Part shown: one piece after another, positions 1 through 8,363 of the stretch | How the letters are laid out: every line of letters starts with the position of its first letter | Position numbering within the stretch: position 1 is the stretch's first letter | NCBI GenBank assembly: GCA_001303705.1 | Contig: LJUI01000066.1 | Coordinates: forward strand, 1-14,654 | Length of the DNA: 14,654 nt | Origin: a candidate division TA06 bacterium SM23_40 | GTDB lineage: Bacteria; LJUI01; SM1-40 | Direction of reading: 5' to 3' | Made by a program: the position numbers and the translations under genes | Notes under the pieces: model-generated | Databases searched by the model: none | Seen by the model: the letters and a program-made list of their open reading frames with translations, nothing else | Told to the model about the DNA's origin: nothing

Positions 1-1301
1 TCCCCACGCCGAAATCGTTCGTCCCTCAACACGCGGACATGGAAGGGCAGTGTCGTCTTCACACCCTCGATGATGAACTCGGAGAGAGCTCGCCCCATCC
101 GCGAGACCGCCTCGGCCCGGTCTTCACCCCGCGTGATCACTTTGGCAATCATGGAGTCATAATATGGAGGGATCTCGTAGTCCTGGTACACATGTGTATC
201 GACACGCACACCAGGCCCGCCGGGCGGATGAAAGCCGGTGATCCGACCGGGACACGGTGAGAACCCTCTCTCCGGATCTTCCGCGTTGATGCGACACTCT
301 ATTGCCCATCCAGCAATTCTCACGTCGTCCTGAGATATTGAGAGGGGCTGACCGCTTGCGATCCTTATCTGTTCCTTGATGATATCTATCCCCGTTACTT
401 CCTCAGTCACCGGATGTTCGACCTGTACTCTCGTATTCATCTCCATGAAGTAGAATTCATCGCTGTCGAGCAGGAACTCTACGGTGCCGGCACTCTGATA
501 GCCGGCTGCCATGGCGCCCTTGACCGCCATGTCACCGATACGCTCGCGCATCTCCTCTGTTACGGCCGGCGAGGGCGACTCCTCGATCAACTTCTGGTGT
601 CGCCTCTGGATCGAGCAATCACGCTCGCCGAGATAGATGACACTGCCTTCGCCATCTGCAAGCAACTGAATCTCGACGTGTCTCGGGTGATCCAGATAGC
701 GCTCGATGTAGACGGCGGCATTCCCGAACGCCGCCTGCGCCTCTGCCTGAGCCAGGCGATATCCCGTGGCGAGCTCCTCCGGGTCCCTCGCGATCCGCAT
801 ACCCCGGCCTCCGCCCCCGGCTATCGCCTTCACCACAACAGGATAACCGACGGCCTCCGCGATTCCCCTCGCCTCTTCCAGGTCCGGGACGGGATCGTCA
901 TGTCCGGGGACTGTCGGCACCCCTGCCTCAGCCATCAGCTTCCTGGCCCGGGCCTTGTCTCCCAGCTTTCGCATGATCTCGACAGGAGGTCCTATGAACC
1001 TGATCCCACACGATTCGCAGATCTCGGCGAACTCCGCGTTCTCGGCGAGAAAGCCGTACCCGGGATGGATGGCCTCGGCGTTCGCGATTTCGGCAGCGCT
1101 TATGATCCGGGGCATGTTGAGGTAGCTGTCCGCGCTCGACGCCTTGCCGATACAGACGCCCTCATCCGCGAATCGCACGTGCAGAGAGTCGGCATCGACC
1201 TCGGAGTAGACCGCAACCGTCGGTATGCCGAGTTCTCTACAGGCACGGATGATGCGGAGCGCAACCTCGCCACGGTTTGCGACCAGTATCTTTCTGAACA
1301 T
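1..1301 (-). CDS. accC: Biotin carboxylase subunit of acetyl-CoA carboxylase (3' end cut by window edge)
   Basis: AccC uses ATP and bicarbonate to carboxylate the biotin on AccB, the first half-reaction of acetyl-CoA carboxylase and the entry to fatty acid synthesis in the cytoplasm. The start is ATG at 1301 and about 433 codons are present; the family is about 445-450 residues, so only the last 10-20 are missing. The protein opens [17 protein letters not shown], typical of the family. It has the glycine-rich ATP-grasp loop [12 protein letters not shown], the CSIQRRHQK segment and the catalytic block [18 protein letters not shown], which carries the Glu, Asn and Arg active-site residues. The start lies only 8 nt after the pilT stop and has no strong Shine-Dalgarno, so translation may be coupled to pilT. 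No frameshift is seen. It partners with accB, separated here by pilT. Identification is firm from motifs; the coupling is inference. Confidence 0.97.
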   Translation of the reverse strand, partial: MFRKILVANRGEVALRIIRACRELGIPTVAVYSEVDADSLHVRFADEGVCIGKASSADSYLNMPRIISAAEIANAEAIHPGYGFLAENAEFAEICESCGIRFIGPPVEIMRKLGDKARARKLMAEAGVPTVPGHDDPVPDLEEARGIAEAVGYPVVVKAIAGGGGRGMRIARDPEELATGYRLAQAEAQAAFGNAAVYIERYLDHPRHVEIQLLADGEGSVIYLGERDCSIQRRHQKLIEESPSPAVTEEMRERIGDMAVKGAMAAGYQSAGTVEFLLDSDEFYFMEMNTRVQVEHPVTEEVTGIDIIKEQIRIASGQPLSISQDDVRIAGWAIECRINAEDPERGFSPCPGRITGFHPPGGPGVRVDTHVYQDYEIPPYYDSMIAKVITRGEDRAEAVSRMGRALSEFIIEGVKTTLPFHVRVLRDERFRRG

Positions 1302-1309
1302 GGAAATGA

Positions 1310-2434
1310 CTACTGCTTGGGCCGCGGAGTGCCGTCGAAGACCTGCCAGCCTCGGTCCGCTGTCGCCTCGATCCCGCGCAGTTTGAGGTTGAATTCGTCG
1401 GGGTTGGAGACGCTCTCGATGGCGTCCTCATATGTGATGAGCCCATCCTTGTACAGGCCCATGATCGACTGGTCGAACGTCTGCATCCCGTACTGCACCC
1501 CACCCTCCTCGATCGCCGTCTGAATAGACTGTGTGCGCAGTTCATCCAGCAGATACTCGCGAACAGTCGGCGTCGATACCATCACCTCCACGCCGGGAAT
1601 CCGCCCCTTCCCGTCGGCCCGCGGCAGGAGACGCTGACAGACGACGCCCGCGAGCGTAGCTGCGAGGAGCACCCGGATATGCTGATGCTGATGGGGAGGG
1701 TAGAACGAGATGATGCGGTTGACCGTCTCTACAGCGTTGAGGGTGTGGAGCGTGGTCATCACAAGGTGGCCGGTATCGGCAGCCTGAATTGCAGTATCTA
1801 TCGTCGCCTTGTCGCGGATCTCCCCGATCAGGATCACATCGGGATCTTGCCGCATAACGTGCTTCAAGGCGCTGGCGAATGATTCGGTATCGTTGCCCAG
1901 CTCGCGCTGGCTGATGACGGACTCCTTGTCCCGAAACAGGAACTCAATCGGATCTTCCACCGTGATCACGTTCTTGTTTGCATTCGCGTTGATATGCTCG
2001 ATCATCGAGGCCAGAGTGGTCGACTTCCCACTGCCGGTCGTCCCGGTGACGATGACGAGACCACGCGGCCTAAGAGCGAGCTCTTTGATGATCGCAGGCA
2101 GATTGAGCGAATCGATGTCTCTGATTGTCATCGGGATGGAGCGCATCGCGACCGCGACACTCCCCCGCTGCATGTAGACATTGACGCGGAACCGTCCAAG
2201 TTTCGAGACGCCGATCGCGAAATCGATCTCCTTTGTCTTGGCAAAGGACTCGAGCTGACTCTTCGTCATGAGCTGAGTGACCGCTTCCTTCAGCTCATCC
2301 GGAGTGAGAGAGGGACGCCCCTTCAGTAGGCGCAATCTCCCGTCGACCCGGATTACAGGCGGAGAGCCGGCCTTCAGGTGAAGATCTGAGGCCTCCTGCT
2401 TCGTCATGTGCTCGAGAAGTTCTCTAAGGTCCAA
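1310..2434 (-). CDS. pilT: Type IV pilus retraction ATPase, PilT family
   Basis: This is a hexameric cytoplasmic AAA-type ATPase of the secretion superfamily that depolymerises type IV pili and powers twitching motility. Visible landmarks, counted from the chosen start, are the N-terminal [12 protein letters not shown] segment (about 16-27), Walker [10 protein letters not shown] (131-139), the Asp box [10 protein letters not shown] (about 156-165), Walker [11 protein letters not shown] (199-208) and the His box [10 protein letters not shown] (222-231). The C-terminal AIRNLIRE-type motif of classical PilT is replaced by [10 protein letters not shown], so this is a divergent PilT paralogue. I chose the TTG at 2434 because an AGGAGGT Shine-Dalgarno lies 7 nt upstream; the longer GTG at 2443 lies directly on that site. 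Length is 374 residues, slightly over the usual 345-370. It sits between accB (21 nt upstream) and accC (8 nt downstream). No other pilus gene is in the window. Confidence 0.93.
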   Translation of the reverse strand: MDLRELLEHMTKQEASDLHLKAGSPPVIRVDGRLRLLKGRPSLTPDELKEAVTQLMTKSQLESFAKTKEIDFAIGVSKLGRFRVNVYMQRGSVAVAMRSIPMTIRDIDSLNLPAIIKELALRPRGLVIVTGTTGSGKSTTLASMIEHINANANKNVITVEDPIEFLFRDKESVISQRELGNDTESFASALKHVMRQDPDVILIGEIRDKATIDTAIQAADTGHLVMTTLHTLNAVETVNRIISFYPPHQHQHIRVLLAATLAGVVCQRLLPRADGKGRIPGVEVMVSTPTVREYLLDELRTQSIQTAIEEGGVQYGMQTFDQSIMGLYKDGLITYEDAIESVSNPDEFNLKLRGIEATADRGWQVFDGTPRPKQ

Positions 2435-2455
2435 GAGAACCACCTCCTCTATTAT

Positions 2456-2914
2456 CTAGGGAACGGCGACGCGAAAGAGTTCCTGGCCGTACTCGACTGG
2501 TTGCTCGTTCTCGACCAGTATCTCCTCGATGCTGCCTCGCACCTCCGATTCGATCTCGTTCATCAGTTTCATCGCCTCAATGAGGCACACCACCTGGCCA
2601 GGAGTGACTCGGTCGCCGATCTCGACGTAGGGAAGAGCATTCGGTGCAGGGGCGCGATAGAATGTTCCGACCATGGGCGAGGCGATGGTGACCGTGTTGC
2701 GGGCGGCCCCCTCGCGCACGATCTCGCCCTGTACGCCCCCGGCGGCATGGACCAACACATCAACTCCGGAGGCGTGCTGGCCAGCCTGCAGTTGGTTGGA
2801 TCGTGCGAAATCCTTCCTGATGCGTACCTTCGTCCAGAATCGCCTGATCTCGAGCTCCGAGATACGGCTCTCCTCCACCAGCTTGATAAGCTTGCGCAGT
2901 GTCGACTCGCGCAT
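2456..2914 (-). CDS. accB: Biotin carboxyl carrier protein of acetyl-CoA carboxylase
   Basis: AccB carries biotin and moves the carboxyl group from AccC to the carboxyltransferase in malonyl-CoA synthesis. The 152-residue protein has the usual N-terminal helix ([17 protein letters not shown], about 7-23), a linker, and a C-terminal biotinyl domain from about residue 77 ([15 protein letters not shown]). The biotinylated lysine is Lys116 in [11 protein letters not shown] chose the ATG at 2914 because GGAGG lies a few bases upstream and the protein then begins at the family's normal N-terminus. An in-frame GTG at 2980 would add 22 residues of Pro/Gly-rich sequence and overlap the efp stop, so I reject it. 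The gene follows efp by 65 nt and precedes pilT by 21 nt. Length and motifs match the family. Confidence 0.96.
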   Translation of the reverse strand: MRESTLRKLIKLVEESRISELEIRRFWTKVRIRKDFARSNQLQAGQHASGVDVLVHAAGGVQGEIVREGAARNTVTIASPMVGTFYRAPAPNALPYVEIGDRVTPGQVVCLIEAMKLMNEIESEVRGSIEEILVENEQPVEYGQELFRVAVP

Positions 2915-2979
2915 CGGATCCTCCTCAACGTACTGTCTGCCGGCCTGGCGGTCGGGAGGTGGGAGCCCCGAGGGGCCCA

Positions 2980-3537
2980 CTAGGCGCGCTCGAGGTATTG
3001 GCCGGTTCTCGTATCGACCCGGACGACATCTCCCACCGTCACGAAGAGCGGCACCTGAATCACCAGACCTGTCTCGAGCGTCGCCGGCTTGGATCCCCCT
3101 GACGCCGTATCGCCCTTGATGCCCGGATCGGTTTCAGTCACCGTCAGCTCGACTGACAACGGCAGTTCGATATCGATATACTCTTCATCCCCGACGACGA
3201 GCTGTACCTGCATACCTTCTCTCAGGTAGCTCAACCTATCGCCGACCTTAGAGGAAGCAAGCGGAATCTGTTCGTATGTTCCCTCGTCCATGAACACGTA
3301 GTTATCGTCCTCCCGGTACACGAACTGCACCGGGCGGCGCTCCAACCGTACTTCATCCAGGTACTCACCAGCTCGGAACGTGCGATCGATCACCGCCTGC
3401 GACTTCACATCCTTCAACTTGGTTCGAACGAATGCTCCACCCTTGCCCGGCTTCACGTGGAGGAAATCTATCACGAGATAGATGCTCTTGTCGAGCCGTA
3501 GCGCCATTCCTTTCCTGAAGTCTGCTGTGGTCGCCAT
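2980..3537 (-). CDS. efp: Translation elongation factor P
   Basis: EF-P binds the ribosome between the P and E sites and relieves stalling at polyproline stretches. The 185-residue protein spans the three family domains. The tip loop is [10 protein letters not shown], with Lys32 at the position that is modified in many bacteria. The C-terminal signature [22 protein letters not shown] and the ending [18 protein letters not shown] are clear. I chose ATG at 3537, where GAGGGG lies 5 nt upstream; a GTG two codons earlier (3543) sits on that site. The Shine-Dalgarno overlaps the pepQ stop codon (TGAGGGG) and only 9 nt separate the genes, which suggests coupling. The window has no EpmA, EpmB or EarP-like modification gene. 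The Pro-rich TPR protein at the head of the operon may itself need EF-P, although its long proline runs are few (inference). Confidence 0.97.
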   Translation of the reverse strand: MATTADFRKGMALRLDKSIYLVIDFLHVKPGKGGAFVRTKLKDVKSQAVIDRTFRAGEYLDEVRLERRPVQFVYREDDNYVFMDEGTYEQIPLASSKVGDRLSYLREGMQVQLVVGDEEYIDIELPLSVELTVTETDPGIKGDTASGGSKPATLETGLVIQVPLFVTVGDVVRVDTRTGQYLERA

Positions 3538-3546
3538 TGACACCCC

Positions 3547-4620
3547 TCATATCGCAATGAGGTCCTTCGGAGCCCGGGTGAGCACCTCGCAGCCATCATC
3601 AGTGATCACAACCATATCCTCAATCCGCACGCCGCCCCATCCGGGAATATAGATGCCCGGCTCGATCGTCACGACCATCCCCGTCTCCAACGTATCCTTA
3701 CTCTCCTGAGAGAGCTTCGGTCCCTCATGTACCTCCAGGCCTACACCATGACCCAGCCCGTGCCCGAACCGGTCCCCGTACCCCTCCATATCGATGAGCG
3801 CACGGGCCGTACTGTCCGCCTCGGCGGCCGTGATCCCACTGCGCACAACCTCCAGCGCCTCCCTTTGAGCTCTCTGCACGGTCGCGTAGATCTGCTGTTG
3901 CTCGGCTGAGGGACTGCCGACGACGAGGGTGCGGGTCAGATCTGAGGCATAGCCATCGATGTACGCACCGAGATCCAGGACGACGAAATCCCCGGCACTC
4001 ACTCTTCGGCGGGTGGGCTTGGCGTGGGGCACGGACGAACGGGGACCTGAGGCGACGATAGTATCGAAGGCCGGTGCCTGGGCGCCAGCCCTGCGCATGC
4101 GACAGTCGATCTCCGCCGCTATCTCAATTTCTGTCATTCCCGGCTTTGCGAGCTCACAGATCTCTCCGAAGACGCGGTCGCCGAGCTCGACCGCCGCCCT
4201 GATCTGTCTCACCTCTTCCTCATCCTTGCGCAGCCGGAGCCCCTCGACGATGCCGACTGCCGAACTGAGCTCCCGGCCCGGAAGAAGCTCCTGGAGCTGC
4301 TCGAAGGATGCATACTTCAGGTCTGCCCCCTCGAACGCCATCTTCGCTATCCCCCGAGCGGCATCGTCGCGAGCCATCGCCTGGAGCAGCGTACCCTTCT
4401 TGACCTCGATCCTGCTACCGGCCACCTCAGCGTGGGCCTGTTCATCGTACCGGAAGTCCGTGAAGAATACGACTTCATCCGGCACGATGAGCAGGAGACC
4501 AGCCGTCCCGGTGAAACCGACGAGGTACCTGATATTGGAGAGGTTGGTGACGAAAAACGCGTCGATTTCGCGTTCGCTCAGCACCTGACGGAGGGCGTTC
4601 AGTCGCGCGGTCGCAGCCAA
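3547..4620 (-). CDS. pepQ: Xaa-Pro aminopeptidase / dipeptidase, M24 family
   Basis: This is a two-metal cytoplasmic peptidase that cleaves bonds next to proline, recycling peptides. It has the N-terminal creatinase-like domain (VTNLSNIRYLVGFTG) and the C-terminal pita-bread catalytic domain. From the TTG at 4620 the protein has 357 residues, the usual size. By family alignment the metal ligands are Asp216 (VVLDLGA), Asp227 (SDLTRT), His291 (GHGLGHGVGLEVHEGP), Glu320 (TIEPGIYI) and Glu334 (GVRIED); all five are present. I chose TTG at 4620 because GGGGGAG lies about 9 nt upstream and the protein then starts like its relatives. The in-frame GTG at 4662 would add 14 atypical residues and has no visible Shine-Dalgarno. 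Placement directly before efp is the common bacterial order. Whether it acts as aminopeptidase (PepP-like) or dipeptidase (PepQ) cannot be told from sequence, so the symbol is provisional. Confidence 0.92.
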   Translation of the reverse strand: MAATARLNALRQVLSEREIDAFFVTNLSNIRYLVGFTGTAGLLLIVPDEVVFFTDFRYDEQAHAEVAGSRIEVKKGTLLQAMARDDAARGIAKMAFEGADLKYASFEQLQELLPGRELSSAVGIVEGLRLRKDEEEVRQIRAAVELGDRVFGEICELAKPGMTEIEIAAEIDCRMRRAGAQAPAFDTIVASGPRSSVPHAKPTRRRVSAGDFVVLDLGAYIDGYASDLTRTLVVGSPSAEQQQIYATVQRAQREALEVVRSGITAAEADSTARALIDMEGYGDRFGHGLGHGVGLEVHEGPKLSQESKDTLETGMVVTIEPGIYIPGWGGVRIEDMVVITDDGCEVLTRAPKDLIAI

Positions 4621-4732
4621 GTATCCACTCTCCCCCGAATAGAGAAAACCGGGCCCCACCACCTATGGGTGAGCGGCGAGACCCTAGCGTTCTGCTCTGC
4701 TTCTTCTCTATGCCAGTCGTTGCCGAACGCAC

Positions 4733-7006
4733 TTACTTGGTCAGCCCGTTCAGCCAATCCTGGAATCTCTTGAGATCTTCGTCCCTAGCTTGGCGTCTCG
4801 GTGGTGCGGTCTTTTGCGTCTCAGGCTCGGCCGGCGTCACCGGCCCAACCTCTACTTCTTTTTCGACGTGAGGTCCGGGCCCCAACAATCCTGCGGCTTC
4901 GCGAACCATGTCGTCCAGCCCGCCAGCAGGAGGTGCTTGTGGCTCTTCTTGTTTCGTCACCTCGACAGGCTTCGCCGGCTCCATGCCGGCAACACCTTCA
5001 GCGCCCAGACCGAGCTTGTCCCTCTCCTCAGAAGTGAAGAGATCACTGAAGGCGATCGTCTCCTCTGCGGGGGCGAACTCGGGGGCTTCCCGAGGTCTGG
5101 CCTCGGCCGGCGCGGCCCCGGTCGGCCCGGCCTCCGCTTCTCCCTCCTCTAGCTCAGGGTACACCATCTCCCCGATCGGCACATTGGCCGTCGGAACCTT
5201 CGGCTCCGCGGGCGCCTCAACCTCGGGAGGAACCTCCATGTCGAACGTCATCTTTTCCGGCCGGGGAATGGCGTCGGTCTCGCCCTCCTCCGCCTCCGGA
5301 GCGATTACGCTCTCCGGAGGGGTCTCATGGAAGGGCGTTACCTCCGTCTCCTTCCCTCCCGCAAGCTCGGGAGGCACCTCCATGTCGAATGCCGATCTCG
5401 CCGTCGGCTCTTCCTCAGGCACCTCAGCCCGTTCGGGTGCTGCCCCGGTAAGAGTCATGCCCGTCTCTGCGTCACGGGTCGGCTCTCCCTGGAGCTCGCG
5501 GACCATAGAGTCAAAGGGATCGTCCTCCACGACAGGGGCGCCAGAAGGCGGCTCTCCCCAGGGAGCCTCAGCTGCGGGCGGTTCACCTGATCCGGATGGT
5601 TCGCCGGCCTGGTCGACATGCTCTGAGATGCGGGCAGTCAACTCTTCTGCCTTACGGCGGTACTCTTCGTTTCCCGGTTCTGTGGCGAGCAGTTGGCGGT
5701 AGATCTCAAGTGCCTTTTCAGTGAAGCCCTGCTCGGCGTATATCTCAGCCAGGGTGAGCGTAGCCAGGGGCACCTTCTCCTGGTCTGTCTCCCGCTCCGA
5801 TACTGGAGCCACCGGCTCCGGAGTGGATGGCTCAGGTGTTGGCGCCGACTCTGCGTCAGATTCTGACGCGATCGCGACCTCCCGCACCAGGGCAGGCGGC
5901 TCCGGCACGTCCGCGGTCGGAATCTCAGACGCCTTCACCTCTCCCAGTATCGACTCTTCTGCTGGCGGCTCCGGGGCAATGGCTATCGCGACCCCGGGTT
6001 CGCGTACCTCCCCTCGCGTGGGTTCTGCAGCGGGCGGCTCCGATGCCGGCCAGACCTCTGGCTCCCGCAGAGCCTCAACCTCCGGCCCTGCCGCCAGCTC
6101 TATGTCTCGCTCCTCGGCGGGCTGCTCCGGAACATCCGCCTTCGGAAGCTCCGGCTCCAGTGTCTCCCCCCGCCTAGGCTCCTCCGCGCCAGGCTCCTGC
6201 GTCGGCCCGACCTCTTGCTCCGGCCGAGCCTCGACCTCCGGCCCTGCCGCCAGCTCTATCTTCGGCTCGGCAGACGGTGGCAGAGGCTCTTCCTCTGGTT
6301 CTGTCTGGGCCTCCGGCTCTACGATTGGGCGCTCGATAGCCGGTTCCGCCTCAGGCCCGGGAGCAGTCAGCAGCGGTTCTTCCAGGCCAGGGGACTCCGC
6401 CATCTCCACTTCGGGCACGGGCTGCGGCTCGATCAGCGGCGGCGGCTCGATCAGCGGCGCCTCGGGCAACGCCTCCGCTGCCACCGATGACTCGACCGCG
6501 CTCTCCTCCCCCGGCGGAGCCTCGAACCGGGGCTGGGGTTCGATCGCCGCCTGTTGTGTCGGCATCGGCCCTCCGACTTGACCACCGGACCCTTCAGTCA
6601 GCTGCGTCAATTTCTCCAGAACGGCCTCATTCAGCGGATCGAGTTCGATCACGCGCTGGTACAGCTCGACCGCCTGATCGCGCATACCCTGACCGAGGCT
6701 GATATCACCGAGCAACGCAAGAGCGACCAAGTTCCGCGGATCGATCTCCAGAGCGGTATTGAGGTACTGCTTCGCAAGCCCGAGCATGCCCTTTCCGTAA
6801 TAGCAACGACCGAGCACGATGTGCGCGCTGGCATAACGGGGATGGTGCTCCAGACCCTGCTTGCAGACCTGGACGGCCTCCTCGAACATGCCGCACTTGC
6901 GATAGGCGTCAGCCAATTGTGCAAAAAGACGTGACTTGGGATCCTTAGCCAGCTTCTCCGTGAGCCGCTGGATTTCTGGACTCAAGTGGACGTCCTCTTC
7001 ACCCAC
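4733..7006 (-). CDS. TPR protein with long Pro/Glu-rich repeat region
   Basis: About 757 residues, with no signal peptide or membrane segment seen. Residues about 5-130 form three or more tetratricopeptide repeats (for example LGRCYYGKGMLGLAKQYLNT, LLGDISLGQGMRDQAVELYQ). Residues about 140-410 are an acidic, Pro/Glu/Ala-rich, probably disordered stretch. A further TPR lies at about 414-447 (AEIYAEQGFTEKALEIYRQL), followed by a second low-complexity part in which FDMEVPPE occurs twice. The C-terminus is a compact motif, DEDLKRFQDWLNGLTK. The low-complexity part contains a 52-residue duplication marked by IELAAGPEVEA. I chose GTG at 7006 because AAGGGGGT lies 7 nt upstream; the GTG at 7015 touches that site. 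The function is unknown; TPRs suggest a protein-protein scaffold. It is the first gene after the promoter at 7109-7081, with pepQ 112 nt downstream. Confidence 0.85.
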   Translation of the reverse strand: MGEEDVHLSPEIQRLTEKLAKDPKSRLFAQLADAYRKCGMFEEAVQVCKQGLEHHPRYASAHIVLGRCYYGKGMLGLAKQYLNTALEIDPRNLVALALLGDISLGQGMRDQAVELYQRVIELDPLNEAVLEKLTQLTEGSGGQVGGPMPTQQAAIEPQPRFEAPPGEESAVESSVAAEALPEAPLIEPPPLIEPQPVPEVEMAESPGLEEPLLTAPGPEAEPAIERPIVEPEAQTEPEEEPLPPSAEPKIELAAGPEVEARPEQEVGPTQEPGAEEPRRGETLEPELPKADVPEQPAEERDIELAAGPEVEALREPEVWPASEPPAAEPTRGEVREPGVAIAIAPEPPAEESILGEVKASEIPTADVPEPPALVREVAIASESDAESAPTPEPSTPEPVAPVSERETDQEKVPLATLTLAEIYAEQGFTEKALEIYRQLLATEPGNEEYRRKAEELTARISEHVDQAGEPSGSGEPPAAEAPWGEPPSGAPVVEDDPFDSMVRELQGEPTRDAETGMTLTGAAPERAEVPEEEPTARSAFDMEVPPELAGGKETEVTPFHETPPESVIAPEAEEGETDAIPRPEKMTFDMEVPPEVEAPAEPKVPTANVPIGEMVYPELEEGEAEAGPTGAAPAEARPREAPEFAPAEETIAFSDLFTSEERDKLGLGAEGVAGMEPAKPVEVTKQEEPQAPPAGGLDDMVREAAGLLGPGPHVEKEVEVGPVTPAEPETQKTAPPRRQARDEDLKRFQDWLNGLTK
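6071..6259 (-). repeat. 52-codon in-frame duplication in the TPR protein gene
   Basis: A 33-bp word occurs at 6227-6259 and again at 6071-6103 with one mismatch, exactly 156 bp (52 codons) apart. Both copies encode IELAAGPEVEA. The surrounding residues are similar but diverged, which fits an old tandem duplication of a 52-residue module in the disordered region. A smaller 18-bp tandem (CGGCTCGATCAGCGGC at 6425-6440 and 6443-6458) encodes a repeated PLIEP. Confidence 0.8.
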
Positions 7007-7080
7007 GACGTTCACCCCCTTGAGGCTTTGGCGAAGGCATCACTGAGAGGTATAAAGTCGCGGAACTCATCAATCATCAA

Positions 7081-7109
7081 ACTATAACCACGCTCCGAAC
7101 CCTTGTCAA
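7081..7109 (-). promoter_or_regulatory. Sigma-70-type promoter for the TPR-pepQ-efp-acc-pilT operon
   Basis: On the minus strand, TTGACA (7109-7104) is followed by a 17-bp spacer and TATAGT (7086-7081). The -35 matches the consensus fully and the -10 matches 5 of 6. Predicted transcription starts near 7074, leaving a leader of roughly 68 nt before the GTG at 7006. This is the best promoter match in the window. Whether it drives all six downstream genes is inferred from their shared strand and mostly short gaps. Confidence 0.72.
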
Positions 7110-7143
7110 GCGAAAACTCCCCCTCAGACGCACCGCCACCGGA

Positions 7144-7190
7144 GCGCCACCATCTACGCCTGCGCGCCACCATCCGGGCCTGCGCGCCAT
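7144..7190. repeat. 20-bp tandem repeat, 2.3 copies
   Basis: The unit GCGCCACCAT plus ten bases occurs at 7144-7163 and 7164-7183, followed by a partial GCGCCAT at 7184-7190. The two full copies differ at only three positions. It lies in the 238-bp gap between the amidotransferase-like gene and the operon promoter, upstream of the -35. I see no gene in this gap. Confidence 0.7.
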
Positions 7191-7218
7191 GTCGGTCGGG
7201 ATACCTGAGTCGTTCATC

Positions 7219-7237
7219 TGCGGGCCATGTGCCCGCA
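7219..7237 (-). terminator. Stem-loop downstream of the amidotransferase-like gene, possible terminator
   Basis: TGCGGGC (7219-7225) and GCCCGCA (7231-7237) form a perfect 7-bp GC-rich stem with a 5-nt loop, starting 17 nt past the stop of the minus-strand gene ending at 7254. There is no T-tract after it on either strand, so an intrinsic terminator is doubtful. A smaller hairpin (TGACC/GGTCA, 7243-7256) overlaps the stop codon. Confidence 0.35.
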
Positions 7238-7253
7238 CCCCATGACCTTCCGG

Positions 7254-8363
7254 TCAGTGAGGCCCCGGAATGTCCTCCTCAGTCAGTCCAAGCCTCTCCA
7301 GAACAAGCGCCCTCTGTTCACGGCGATAGGTGCCATCTCTCACCTGGGCGTAGGCCTGTTCGGCTATCCTGAGCCACGTCTCCCGGTCTGTCAAGCCCTC
7401 TCGCACGTACCTGGCAAACTCCCGCACAAAAGGGCTGTGGCCGAGGCGTTTGCCGTCGAAGTATTGAAAGAAGTGGACCATAAGGCAGTTGGTCTCCCGC
7501 ACATCTTCCTTCCCCCCGGAGATGAGTCCCCGCTCAATGATCTCCCCGGTGTAGCGATCCGGGTAGTATCCCCAGCCCTTGAACGGAGTGAGGACCATCG
7601 GGTATTTGGCGGCCGTGTACCTGAAGAACCTGGGGGGAATACGTTTCACGATCGAGAGCGCCATCGGCCTCGGTATCCAGGCATGCATGTGCGCCCTGAA
7701 CATCTCCCACACGTATGCGCTCGATTCAGTATCGAGAGCCCGGTCGAGAAGCTCTCTCACATACCGGCCGTCATGGTAGAAGCGGGTTCTCCCGATCCGG
7801 ATTGTCGGCCGATCCTGCTCTGCGGCCCAGCCCAGGATGACGAATGGGATGCCCAAACGGAGCGCGATTATCTTGGCGAAGCTTCCGTAGAAGGCGGTGC
7901 AGGACGGACAGATGACCTCTATGAACACGTCCGGCCCGCTCGCAATCAAGTGACGGAATATCTGCCTGATGAGCTCGAACCTGGGCCGGAAGTAGATGTG
8001 ATCGATGCGGAGCTCATTGGCGGTACTCTCTATGTTCTCGCGAGCAGCCGGAGGAAGGAGTCCGTTATCGAACGTATAGCCAAGGATATTCAGGCCGTAC
8101 TTCTCCTTGAGCGCATAGGCCACATACGTGCTGTCTTTGCCGCCGCTCATCCCCACGAGACAGTCGTACCGTCCCGTACCACGTCTCGCCTCGAGGAGGC
8201 GATCGAACTGCCTGCTATTCTTGGCCTGGAGCTCCGGCGTCAACTCAGGCCCCTCTGCCTGGTACTGACGGCAGTAGTTGCACACACCCTCCTCATCAAA
8301 GGTGATAGACGGGTAGGTCTCCGGCAGAATGCAGCACGTACATCGTTTCAGGCTTTCCTGCAT
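7254..8363 (-). CDS. PP-loop ATPase, N-acetyl sugar amidotransferase-like (WbpG type)
   Basis: 369 residues. The N-terminus carries two Cys pairs, Cys8/Cys11 (CTCC) and Cys28/Cys31 (GVCNYC), a probable zinc site. The adenylating PP-loop is SGGKDS at about 73-78, followed by LGYTFDNGL. A further Cys pair, Cys152/Cys155 (CPSC), sits in the middle. This layout resembles N-acetyl sugar amidotransferases of surface polysaccharide synthesis (WbpG family), which activate a sugar carboxyl or acetamido group with ATP and take ammonia from HisH/HisF-like partners. No such partner, glycosyltransferase or sugar nucleotide gene is in the window, so the substrate is open; another PP-loop thiolation or amidation reaction is possible. 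The start is ATG at 8363 with GGGAG 8 nt upstream. It lies about 300 nt downstream of the DUF4837-like gene on the same strand. Confidence 0.75.
   Translation of the reverse strand: MQESLKRCTCCILPETYPSITFDEEGVCNYCRQYQAEGPELTPELQAKNSRQFDRLLEARRGTGRYDCLVGMSGGKDSTYVAYALKEKYGLNILGYTFDNGLLPPAARENIESTANELRIDHIYFRPRFELIRQIFRHLIASGPDVFIEVICPSCTAFYGSFAKIIALRLGIPFVILGWAAEQDRPTIRIGRTRFYHDGRYVRELLDRALDTESSAYVWEMFRAHMHAWIPRPMALSIVKRIPPRFFRYTAAKYPMVLTPFKGWGYYPDRYTGEIIERGLISGGKEDVRETNCLMVHFFQYFDGKRLGHSPFVREFARYVREGLTDRETWLRIAEQAYAQVRDGTYRREQRALVLERLGLTEEDIPGPH

Noticed and set aside
414-1523. 369-codon plus-strand open frame
   Set aside because: It lies opposite accC and the end of pilT, both certain genes; its residues show no motif and are biased as expected for an antisense shadow.
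2915-2980. Longer accB start at GTG 2980
   Set aside because: It overlaps the efp stop codon and adds a Pro/Gly-rich stretch; the ATG at 2914 has a strong Shine-Dalgarno and matches the AccB N-terminus.
4908-6581. Long plus-strand Ser/Gly-rich open frames
   Set aside because: They are the antisense shadow of the Pro/Glu-rich coding region of the TPR protein (Glu and Pro codons read as Ser, Gly and Arg).
7219-7237. Strong intrinsic terminator
   Set aside because: The stem is good, but no T-run follows on either strand, so it is listed only as a possible terminator.
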